Origin: Daphnia carinata
Lineage: Eukaryota; Arthropoda; Branchiopoda; Diplostraca; Daphniidae
Direction: 5' to 3'
Assembly (NCBI RefSeq): GCF_022539665.2
Contig: NC_081337.1
Span: 10,843,768 to 10,907,767, forward strand
Length of the DNA stretch: 64,000 bases
The position numbers and the translations under genes are program-made. Shown in pieces: positions 11,501-23,300 of this stretch (position 1 is its first letter; each line of letters begins with the position of its first letter). The notes below the pieces were generated by a model that searched no databases, had not been told where the DNA came from, and saw nothing but the letters and a program-made list of their open reading frames with translations.

Positions 11501-12800
11501 CCTTTCGCATTCTCTCTTTTGTGTCTTTTGTACGTGGGCTCGTGCGGGAGGACTTGTACCAATCCGGCATTGGAAATGGTTTTCTTTATTTTATTTCATT
11601 TTTTTTTCCCCTCTTACCGTCTGCGATTTTCTTTTAAAAACAGGCTTTTTTCTTTTGTTGATTTATGAAAACAAATTTTTCAATTCCCCTCACCCCTGAT
11701 GTGCCTTGAAAAGAACAACACACACAGCCCACCAGTTGTACCTTTTTTTTTTGCGACGTTATTAGTATTATTATTCGTATAAGCAGCATAAGATCATCGT
11801 CTTGTATCTTTTTTTTTTTTTTCTCTTAGTTTATTTATTTCTACACTAAAACAAAACACAAAAAACTGTTCCGCGTGTGCGTTGTCCATTTATCCCCCCC
11901 CCCACTCCACGCTGATTCCCCCCCCCCCCTCCATCCCCGCAACACTCACAGAGAGCAGCAGACAAGAGATATAAAGATTTGCTGATAATGACTATGTCTT
12001 GATCGCCGTTCGTTTTTCTTTGACCATTCAATGTCCAACCGTTCGTATATTTTTTAAATCTTTGACCTGGGGGGCCCTAACCGCGCCTCGCACATATTTT
12101 GTGGGTAGAACATTTCCTTTTTAAAAAATTCATTCATTTTCTCCAATCTCCTTTCAAATTTTTTTTTTGTGCTGACGTTGATGATTATCATATCATCTTT
12201 TTAATGAGTTTTTTTTTTTTTTACAAATGTGGCCGCTACGTGACTCAACTCGAATGAGCGAGAGTTGGTCAAAAAAAAAAATGAAGAAAAGACCAACTAC
12301 TACACACAAAAAGAAAAGATGATGAAGAGGTGTGCATACCTATTTTGTAATCGATTGATATGAACAAATACAAAATACAAGATGGTTTTTTTTTGTCTCC
12401 AAAACAAAGAAGATAATCTTGCCAATTTGAATTATTGTATGACGACATTGTAAATGAGACGATCGTAATTCGATCTGCGGACATCTATCATCGAAAGCGA
12501 ATGGAAGAGAGGGTGGAATGATAATTTGACATGAAGAAGAGGATGTGTGTGTGTGTTCATGGAAGAGGTACAGAAAAATGCAGTGACAAACACAAACTGA
12601 TCGTTTGTCGGCCGACTGTGACATTTGTTTGCGACGCGGTCGTCGCCCACCAGTCGGGAACGATCATCATTGCCAACCGTCTTGTTTTTCTTGCCGACTG
12701 AAACCCTCCCAGAAAGAAAAAAAAAAGGCGGATGATGATGACTGCTAATCTACTCTTTCCCCCCAGCTTTTTTTTTTCTTTTTTCCGTGTCATTAGAACG
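8519..12800 (+). other. Probable long 3' UTR of PTB followed by intergenic DNA
   Basis: Directly after the PTB stop at 8516-8518 lie A-rich then T-rich sequences, a GT repeat (9202-9222) and many poly-T runs, continuing to about 12.2 kb. No reading frame here resembles a protein. PTB mRNAs of other animals have long 3' UTRs, so much of this is probably UTR. I could not place the polyadenylation site; no convincing AATAAA was found close to the stop codon. Confidence 0.45.
9202..9222 (+). repeat. GT dinucleotide repeat
   Basis: About ten GT units within the probable PTB 3' UTR. UGUGUG is a known binding element of CELF-type proteins, but function here is not shown. Confidence 0.8.
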
Positions 12801-15800
12801 ACACTGTCATAAGTCAGCCATCTCTGGAAGAAAGGAAGAGACTATCGATCGACTCGTAATGTATGGCCACATGGAATTGCGTATCGCTTGTAAAAATATG
12901 CTACGAAAGGGTTGGTATTAGAACATATTTCTGCCCACCAAAACTATCCAGATATTTGTTTTTATGTTTCTTCCTTCTTCTTTGATGCACAAAAAAAAAA
13001 AAAAAATATGGGGTTATGTTCCAGCCCCGATCGTTGTCAATGACTGCCTCCCCCATTTGGGTTTCTTCTGGTCAGGAAGGGGGTTGTTTTTGATTTGATT
13101 TAATGCACATTTAAAATCAATGTTCTTTTTCGTTTTTAAAGCAGTAAAGAATAATGTCATAAATATTCATAATATGTAGTTTTCAATTGATCTTTTTTTC
13201 ATTAGATTTACCGGTTCTGCTTGGGCCACATTAATGCGGTGCGGTGACCCGGTTCATCAGTCAATTTCGACCCGGGTGTCGTCTTATTAGAGGTAAACGA
13301 GGACGCTCCCAAGTATCTACATGCATATTACATGCGAGGGTGGTATAGAAACTAAGTTTTATTTATTCAATTAGAGCAATTAAGGAGCTCTAGGACAATC
13401 GGGTAAGCGACAGCGGTTGGCCAAGCGGTTCATCAATTTAGAAGGAGAATTGTGTGTAGTACAAACTTATTGTCTTAGTTGCTCGATCTGATGCGATTAT
13501 TTGGAGGTCGCGTTTCTTCCCTTTTTTTTAACGCATTTAACACTCTTAGATTGATTATACAGACTTGAAAAGAGAAACGGGGGGTTGCCATTGATGAACG
13601 ATACTCGTAAATTACGTCTGGACACCACCCACAACATTTAAGGATACTAAAACTAACGAAGCCCCCCACCATCAATTATTACATTCCACGCCAATGGAAA
13701 CCGCCATAAATCTAAGAAATGGCAATGTGATAAAAAAAAAACACTTTCAAGTCTCATTAATGATTTTGTAAATCTACCAACAAAACATCTCGGCAATTGG
13801 AATCTTTTGTTGGGCAAATCATTTAATTGAAACGGGTTTCGTCTATTATCTCGATGTGTATCGTTTAGACTTGCCGTGTTTTACTTGATCGTGTTGCGTA
13901 CACGGATAGAATTTGCTCGTTCATAATAGCTTCATAGAAAAAAAAAAGAGAAGAAGGGGAGTCCCAAAACTCATTCTATTAAGTGGCGATTATAGTCCCA
14001 GACTTGTCGAGTGAATGCGTTTGGGGCAATTGTCGCGCGCCGCCTTTTGCGCTAGTCCCGATGGGGGGGGGACGAAGGCTCGATTTGTCAGTCTCTCGGC
14101 ACCTCTTCCGTTATATTCTTTCGATGGCTGTTTGCGGATAGAGACAGACCGCCTGGATGCTCTTATTTTTATTTTTTAGCCAGATACTTGTACTTGCATG
14201 TATATTTTTTTCTTTTTCTTACAGGCAAAAAAAAACAAAACAAAAAAGGTCGTTGCAAGAGTATCTTCAACTACACGCTTCATTAATTTGAAGAGTTGTA
14301 GCAGAGTGTGTCTATGCGCGCACACGATAGTATATAGTAGAGGGACTTGACAGTATAGAAATGGTATTAAAAAAAAAGGCCGCGCATCACTTTCCAATTA
14401 CCGAGATTGAACCAGGAAGGGGGGAGGGGGGGGTTGGTGATGGGAGTGTGTACATGCGGATTGATAATATATACAACCAGTGCTGTATACACTATAGTGT
14501 GCACTTGCTGTACGTCTTTCTTTGTTTCTCGCCAGCTCCGTTTGATCCTCCACCATTCGTGTATTTAAACGATGGAGCAAACGAATTGTCACCGTGTAAC
14601 ATGACTAATCGAATTGAGCTTCCCCGTTAGTCCTTTAGCTGCGATAAGCTCCCGCTGTTGAGCATTTTTCTTTTTATTTCATCGGGAAAAACGATAAACA
14701 ATAAGGACTCGTAATAGAGCCATCAGGTTTGTCTTAAATTGCTCCTGGAAGTTGATCAAAACCCGAAGTAAACTGGAAAATATGGGATCTGTTCCAAAAA
14801 AAAAAAAAAAAATGGAAGCGTTATGGACATATGTAGATCGTTTCTGGAACTTTTCCCAAACCGTATGAATTATCATATAGCGCTCGGTCCCAATTTATAG
14901 TGAATATTTAACGAAGACCACTGTATCAACTAGAATTCCTATTTTTCCGTTAGCCTCTTCCTTCGGCCGAATTACTGTCGAATAAAACACGCACGATCCA
15001 TCGTTCATGTGCACACAACAACTTCGATGAAAACCTGTTTTTTTTTTTTTGTTTTTTTTTTGTTCCAATAAAAACGTAGATTTTTATCTTCTTTTTACTT
15101 AGTGATGGTGCGATAAGGCATGAAAACAAGGAACGCAACTGACTTTGATGGATCCGGTCATTAGTCCGTGTTACACAGTAGTGGCACGGACGATCCGTTC
15201 AGCGCAGCAGGAATCAAGGAAGTACAAATAGACAACGAGAGACGCGGCGGAGGGTGGGGGACAGAAACGGTGACACTTTTCCTTCTTTTTATTCCAAGAC
15301 TGTGACGATAAACCATCGTCATTATATCTGCAACACAATTGTTGTTATTGCGGTGAGGGTGGTGGTGGAAAGGGAGTCCGGCATCAGTCGCTCTAAAGAC
15401 ATAATTCGATTAATGCTTTTCCCCCTTCTTTTCTGACCTCGCCGTGAATTTCTTTTCTAGAACAACATTTACGTATACATAAAGAACTGAGAGGGGGGGG
15501 GGGTATGGGGTAGGAAAACAATCTACTGGATTTTGAACAGAAAATTTCGTCCAATGTATCCCTGCATCTGTGTGTGTGTAATTGAATCAAAGCAAAGATT
15601 TAACGCACCGGAAAAGGCAAAACACACACACACACAAAAATGGAGTGTAATGGCCCTATCACGATTCTATTATATATGGACTGCAGTTTGGAGCTGTCCG
15701 TACGACTCCCGAATGAACGAAGCGGATGTCGAGTCGGAATTTTCTCATTGGTAGGATTCGCCAACCAATTGGAGAAAAGCGATCCTGCGCAGAGAGTATT

Positions 15801-15969
15801 ACGGACATCCATTTGATCCCGTAGCTCTTGCAAGTTGTATTTGTCTATTATTATATCCAGTCGACTGGCCGGAAGGACACATCCATTGCTCAAGTGGTTC
15901 TACTCGAGTAAAGACTTGCAAAAAAAAAAAGTAAATTGACTTACATCTCAGTTCTTTCATCTCAATCCA
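12801..15969. other. Non-coding region upstream of the Shox gene
   Basis: No coding exon, tRNA or mobile element could be recognised. The sequence is less T-biased than the PTB region. It may hold regulatory DNA for the homeobox gene that starts at 15970, but no specific element was identified. Confidence 0.4.
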
Positions 15970-17520
15970 ATGGCCGTTTTGTTGTTGGATAAAGAAAGTC
16001 AAGATTGTTTGTCCGTCAAGACAGGCTATCCGGCCGACAGTACGGCCCACGATAGAGAAGAAGAGGAAGAGAATGATTTGAAGGATCCATCGGTTCATCG
16101 CCGCCCATCCCGTCGCCAGTTGATCTTTAAGAACGACCCATCGTCTTGCGTGAATCACGAATTGCTGCTAGTGCAGGAGAACAGCAAACAAAGTCAATGT
16201 CAGCAAACGAATTCGCCGCCAGCGTCACCATCGGCCGATGCCCAGCATCGGGATCTCCAATCGGGTAAAATCAAACCGAGGAGAAGTCGGACTAACTTCA
16301 CGCTGGAACAACTCGCAGAGCTTGAACGGCTCTTCGAAGAAACTCATTATCCGGATGCTTACATGCGAGAAGAACTCAGCCAGCGGCTAGAACTTAGCGA
16401 AGCTCGCGTCCAGGTCCGTCCCCAAGAAATAAAAGTTCGTCCTTTTTTTTTTTCTTCTTACTTTTAAACATCCATTTAAACAGGTTTGGTTCCAAAATCG
16501 ACGAGCTAAATGCCGCAAACACGAAAGCCAGGGACACGGTAAACACGACAATTCCATCCTCTCGTTCGATCCAATCGGACGATCCGTCGGAAGTCATCGT
16601 GCGTTTGGTGAACGTGCCATAGGAGCTTCTAGTGTTCATCACACTCTTTTGCAGCACGTGATGGCGGACAATTCATTGGGCGTTCACCATCCCCGATTGT
16701 CCGTCAGTGGAAATAGTCTTTGCAATAACAGCGTTACGAGGGTGTCCACCCAACAGTCGGGAGCGACAACAAGTTTAACATCTTCGTTCCACCATCATCA
16801 CCACGGAACATCCAACGTGAAATCAACGAGTTTTATGGCGTCGCTAGCCGGGGCTACGACGCCAGCGTCTTCCATATCTGCGGCTGAAAGGGGATCACGA
16901 GGAATGGACATTCCTTCCTTACCGTTACATCCATTTCCGCGCTTGATGGATGCTAGCGCACTTCTAGCAGCTCAACAGGTAAGAATTTGAATTGAATGGA
17001 ACGTATAAAGGCACAACATTTCATGATTGTTTTGACACAGTACGTCTCTTCGTTGAACAACGCAAAGTCGATACCGGAATGCGGATCAGCGTCGTCCCCG
17101 AGCCCTGCGTCGTCTTCTTTGATTGTTCCAACAGCGACGGTCATTTCGGCCGACACTTTGGTCAATCCTGTTCCGACGACTTCCTCACTTGCCTCATTCT
17201 TCTTCCATCCGGCTTCGCTGGCCGCTTCTTTGGCCGGCTATCCTCCCCCTCCTCATCCATGGACCCTCAGCTGGATGAACGCCGCTGCAGCAGCAGCCGC
17301 AGCTGCTGGCTATGGTTTTGCTAATCCCATTTCATCGTCGGCAACGGTTGCTATGGATCTGACAACAGCCGTCCATCTACGGGATCCATTCAATTCCATC
17401 GCTGATCTACGACTGAAAGCCAAACGTCACGCCGAGGAGCTCGTCGACGTCTCCTCATCTGGCAATAACAATAATAATAATAACGGAGACGAAGGTCCAT
17501 CTACCAATAGTCCGCTTTAA
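15970..17520 (+). CDS. SHOX: Shox-family paired-like homeodomain transcription factor
   Basis: Nuclear DNA-binding transcription factor of the short-stature homeobox family. Exons 15970-16413, 16484-16978, 17041-17520 give 472 aa. The homeodomain is about residues 103-162, with [29 protein letters not shown] and [14 protein letters not shown]; it has Gln at homeodomain position 50. The intron falls between VQ and VWF (positions 46/47), a usual place in paired-class genes. Near the C-terminus, about 431-446, is an OAR motif, [16 protein letters not shown], nearly the same as in vertebrate SHOX. Between them are Ser/Thr-rich stretches, a His run, an Ala run and an Asn run. An in-frame TGA lies just upstream of the ATG, supporting this start. 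Known roles in other animals are limb and skeletal or neural patterning; the role in this organism is not known from sequence. Confidence 0.95.
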
Positions 17521-17922
17521 TTCAATTCTTCATAATAATAATTCAACTTTGTTTATTTGATATGCACAATTTATTTCATTCGTGTGTTTGTTAAATCTCT
17601 GTTGTTACGTTCCGCCAGTTTGGCATCTAGTGAAAAACTCCATTCCTGTGTGCGAAGCAATCAACAACGACTGGATAATACATCACAATTGTCATTACTC
17701 AAATTGATTTGGTCCATATTATTCGAACAACATTGTAAGAACAAAAAAAACGAAGAAAAGGTTAAACAATTAATGGAAGATCTACATTGGATAATGAAGC
17801 CATCGATTTAGAATTAGTTATGTGAATAGCCGAATGATGGATATGCAGCAGTCCTTTTGGCAGAAACACTCCGGCCCACCAAAATGGAATCAGCCGTTAT
17901 CGTTTGACACGTAACAGTTATT

Positions 17923-17928
17923 AATAAA
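17923..17928 (+). terminator. Poly(A) signal AATAAA of the Shox gene
   Basis: A canonical AATAAA about 400 nt after the Shox stop codon and the first clear one downstream. Confidence 0.6.
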
Positions 17929-20392
17929 ACGGCAGTAAATTGGGAATTATGGCAACGTCTTCTTCAGTCTAGACGGAACACTAAACTCACTATATTGTGT
18001 GTATAGACGTGTTTTATATTGATTGCCTAGCAAAATGGCGGATCTTCTCGACTGGGCGGCTGCAACTCGTAAATCCAGCGCTTTTGGTATTATCGAGTTG
18101 GCAGATAACAGTGTATGGATACATTTATACGCACACACTGAGAGAGCGTCGTACACGGTTGATTGGATTAGGCCTCGTTAATGCCGGCAGTGCTGGCTCC
18201 TTACTCCTGGGCCCAAATTCATATCCCCCCTACACCACCTCCGACTAGTCTCTCTTATCATCATCAAAAGATGTAGTGGACCCTTCATTCCTCTCTCTTC
18301 ATGATGATGTAAGGGTATCATAACCATTTCCAAGTCAGCTAGTTCTACGTTTATTCACTAGTGGAGCTATTAACTATCAGCTACTGCGTATACGTTTATA
18401 CGGATAGCTACTCACTATAAAGTGTGTAGCGTTAGGCGACGGTGGACTGTTGTAGATCCTACGACATACAGCAGCCCAGAACTATAAATACAATCAACAT
18501 GGACTGCAAATGTTTTATGGCTCGATCGACACTGTCGAAATGATCTATTGGATACAGATTTTCTTTTTCTTTTTCTTGGATGATCAGGAATGATGGCACA
18601 TACCCTTCAATGATGGCATGTTTATATTCGCCATTGCCACCCAACAACAACTACTTGGCACTTGTTGTGAGGTAACAAAAGATGTCTTCCAGTATACGTG
18701 TAATACTGCAGTCGTTTTACGTGTAAAATTTATTTTGCACTCAAATGCTTGCATCGTTTCATTACTGCGATCTGTTTTCTTTATTGTTGTTTATCATTTA
18801 TTTGTACAAGACTGGGACATCTAGTTGTCCAAACTTTGACAGTTTTTTTTTTTTCGTTTCCTGTATTTAACTAGAATTTGCAACGCTGCTGATTCATCAT
18901 CCATCATTATTCGAAGTTCTGCCTTCGTTGCTGATGGTGGGTTAGCTATGGTATTCCGTCATTAATCTGGTTTTTCATCAAGGCTCTCGTCAAATCCGCT
19001 TTCTGCGTCTAAAGTAAGTGACACAATTTTCTAAAAATCTGCACATCAGTAGCCTATAGGTATTCTTTTGGAATCGAAGCCCATATATTGTGATCTTAAG
19101 TAATTCGTAACAGTTTTTAAAAACTAAGCTTTCGATCAGATCATCAAGTTAGTGTAACGTAATTAGAATCTAAAAGAATTGTTTAAAACTCGTAAGCAGA
19201 AACGCTGATGACCACCAAGGCTAGATGACGTGTGATCTGTCGACGGTTCGAATATTGAGTCAAAACACTCATTTCCATGTAGAGGGTGTAACGATTCGGA
19301 CCTCTTACGGGACGTACTAGCTGTAAAGCTCCTATCAATCCAAATTTACGTAGTCTTTTTAATTTCAAAAAACATTTTCTCGACCCCTACCTGTATTTTG
19401 ATTTTGTGCTATGCCAAAGAGGCCGGCTTCATTGCCTTCCAGGATTTCAAAGGAAGTGTGATATGACCAGCTACCAACAGCCACAGCTTGCATCCGACTC
19501 AACACCTTTTGATTGTAAATAAATAATTGAGGTAATTGCGAGGGTTTTTAGTTTTTTTTTTAAAGAGCGTTAGAAGTAATGGCTGTATTTACCATGGGTT
19601 TCTCCAGACGTTTAATGGTGGGTACTAACGAAAGGCTGTAATTAGCTCATATAATCTCTTGAAACAAGTTGTAAAAATGATCACGTGTTGAAAAAATGTT
19701 ATGTCTCATTACCGGCTATATGCTGGTAAGTGATGGTCTGCGTAGTATTGGACAGGCAACGGGTATCTCGCAGTTGGCATTGTTTCTTGCACAAAATCGA
19801 TTCTTGATTGCGTTGACTTGAGGTGTAATTTTTTGTTGTTGTCAAGTTTGAATCAATTAGAAATTGGGAAACTATTTTTTTTCTCAATTTGTTGACTTTC
19901 GTGTTTATTGTTTAATTTTTTTTTATTGTTAATTTGTTTGGGGGATGGGTTTTTGTTTGGGTATTTGGCCACATGCTTTGGCAACGATGTCATTACAGTT
20001 CTTTTGCTTTTGTCACAATAAGGGGAGGAGTCATTAGTTGGGGGAAAATTTAAAAGAATGGATTATTATTTTTTTTTTTTTCAAGAAGAACGAACGAAGT
20101 ATGTAACATAATCATTTCAAAAGCTGCGGTTTGTGTTTAAAGCGAGGCAAAGAATACGCCAAAGAAACGAAATCCTTTTTGTCTATTTAATGATTATCAA
20201 TTTACCATTTTCTTTTCATCTTTGGTGAGCTTCGTTTCTTTGTCTTTCAATCATGTGTCGTATACCGTCAATACAAGAGCAAGAACATCAAACACCAAAG
20301 CGAAGAGCTAATTGATTCTTTGGATACAATCTACATTGGGAAAGGATCAACTTAAAAAGATAACGGTTACATCCCTTTTACATTTTTTTTTT
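17929..20392. other. Intergenic region between Shox and the fibulin gene
   Basis: No coding exon recognised. A TTTATT (AATAAA on the - strand) at 19904-19909, about 480 nt past the fibulin stop, could be that gene's poly(A) signal. Nothing else could be supported. Confidence 0.45.
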
Positions 20393-23300
20393 TTAGAATT
20401 CATACTGCGTGACGTAGATGAAAATTTTAACGACGGCGACGCCACTGAAGACGCCGTTCTGGTACATATCCATGTTGAGGAACAATTCAATCTCTTGCGG
20501 TCCGACGATAGATTTTGTCAGGGCCAAAATGGCTTGATTCTGCGATGATGTCGACCGTCGTAAGCTGAAAGCGTTGCGATCCACTTTGAGTTTGCGTTCG
20601 ACCAGGTCGTTCGGTGCTCGGACGTCGTTCAATTCCAAATTGAATTGAACTGTCGCCGAGGCCCAAAGTGGGCCGCGCATGCTAAACAGGTCCAGGTGAC
20701 CAGTACGGACTGGGATAGGGATTTTCGATGGAAGCGTCAAAAAATTGTACGAATATGAAACAGGCTTGCGAAGGCATTCGCTGTCCCAGCTGTGACACTC
20801 GAGTGACACTCGCTTGCAACGGCTGTGCACCAGAATTTTTTATTGTTTGAATTTATAAGCCATTTCAATAATGGTGTTGTGATCGGTGATTCATTTGATG
20901 TTTTTGGGGGGAGCAAGTGGATCAAGCGGCAGCGAAACAATGAAAGGCGAAAGTAAAAAGAAAAAAAGAATGACCATTAAAAATCCACGATTGGTTGGTT
21001 TTTTATGTGTGTGTTTTAAATTTGTTTTGTTGGTCATTTAAATATTGAATTTGAGTTTAATAATGAGAAACGTTATACGTACTTTCTATGTTCGGTGTCT
21101 CGGACGTAGTTGGGCGGGCAGACGATGGCGTTGCAATAATAACCGCCTTTTGTATTGAGACACGATTCTTCCGGTCGGCAGACTCCTGGTCTAGCGCACT
21201 CGTCGATATCTGAATTCGCAAAAATGTAGATCCTTTGCCATTTTTGTGGTTATGTTTTGACTGCCTTAGGCATACCTTGGCAAGTGCGGTTGTCAGATGC
21301 TAGACGGTAGCCTTCGGGACATTGACACGAATAGCTTCCGGGCTCATTGACGCAAAGGCCGATGCACAGACCTCCACGTTCTTTGTACAATTCACATTCG
21401 TCGACATCGTGGCACGACCTGTTATCAGGAGCTAGCGTGTACCCAGACTGACAGCTGCACTGGTACGAACCCCACGTGTTGGCACAATTCTGCTGGCACA
21501 GGCGGGCCGTTTCGGCGCATTCGTCGATGTCTGCATCCATAATTTACATTGTAAACACACATCTACGGTTAACGTCTAGGGGTTAAGGTTAAACGACCCT
21601 ACCAACACAGGAGCGAGGATCAGATCCTGAACGGAATCCTTCTTTGCAGTCGCAGCGATAAGAGCCGGGCGTGTTGGCACATTGCGAATTCGGCGAACAG
21701 ATCTTAAGAAAACAGCGTTGAGTTCAAGTCATTATTTTCATGCGCTTCTTTTTTGTTTTGAAATATTCTATACCTGACCGGCGAATCGTGTACATTCGTC
21801 TACATCTTCGCATTCGCGATTCGCCCCGATTGTGTAGCCTGGCTGACAAGCACAGACGTAGCCTCCCGGACGGTTTTGACACAGTTGATTCCGCTTGCAG
21901 TCGTGCGTTGATTTGGCACATTCGTCGATATCTTTAGAATTTGTAGACAATTTGCTTTTAACGTGTTAAACTAATTATTTTTCTTATTATTATTATTATG
22001 TTTCCATTCCAATAGAGCACACCTTGACAGTGAGTTCCAGCGCTGTTCATCTCGTAACCTGGATCGCATTTCTGCGTGTTGACACACGTGAAGGATCCCA
22101 CTGTGTTGGTGCACTGGTGACCCCGCGGACAAGGATTACCTCTTGCGCATTCGTCGATATCTTTTGGTATTCATTTGCAATTAGTTAAAAATTTCAATGA
22201 GTTTCACAGTCACGACAAGCATCTTATGTTTTCCATAATATAGAACGTTAAGCTTTAAGAGAATTTGATAGCGGTTAGTGTTCCAAGTCAGTTGTCATTG
22301 TTAAAGAAAAACGTAAAATTTGAATGAAAATGGAAGTCTACTGAACCGTTGCATCGGCCTCTGGGAGCGGGTTCAAAGCCGGTCGCACACTGTGGCGGTC
22401 GGACGCAGCGTCCCGTCTCCTCGTCCAACATCGTGAGTCCGTCCGTGCGGTCGTTGCATCGCTTGCGCTCGCAGCGGAACGAGCCCTCCGTGTTACGGCA
22501 CTGATAGAGCGTGACCGAGAACAGCGCAATCATTCGCCCCTGATTCACATTCGTCGTCGTCTTTTCATAATCCCAAATACGCAATTAATTGTCCGTTTGG
22601 CCATGCGGGTTGTTAATTGTTCAGTTTCCTACCTTCACAGCTGCCCTTTTGAGAGTTGAAGGTGTAGCCAGTGCCACAGCTGGTCGTGCGGAAGCAGGTG
22701 TAACTGCCGACCGTGTTGTCGCACCTCTGCGAACTCAAACAGTCGTGGTAATCCAGCAAGCATTCGTTAATATCTACGTTTAGGATTGTAAGTGAAGGGG
22801 CAGGATGCAAAGATCGCCGGGCATACGTATTCCAATTTAATTTAGTGAAATGCATTTTTTTAAAATTGAAAGCAAGTAGGTAAAGTTATTTCGTCGTTAG
22901 TTGTTCGTACCTTCGCAGAATTGAGTGGCTGTATTGAAGCGGTAGCCGATAGCGCATCGACAGACGTAGCTACCCACGGTGTTTTCGCATTGTTGGTTAC
23001 CACGGCAAGGACTCGGTTCACTGGTACATTCGTTGACATCTACGGCACGGGGGTAAACAGCAGTGAATGGATGTGATTTTTGATTTAGAAGGGGACGTTG
23101 TTCATTACCGACGCAACGACGACTTTCGTCGCTAAAGACGTAGCCTCTCGGGCAACTTGGAGTTCTGGCCGGTGGCCGGTTGGTAGGAGGAGCTGGTGTC
23201 GTAGTCGTCAATGGATTGGGTGCTGCAGAACTGGAGCTTTGCGGCAGCTCGTTGTAAGGTGCGCAACGGTAACCTCCGCGCTCGTTGACGCAAGTTTCCG

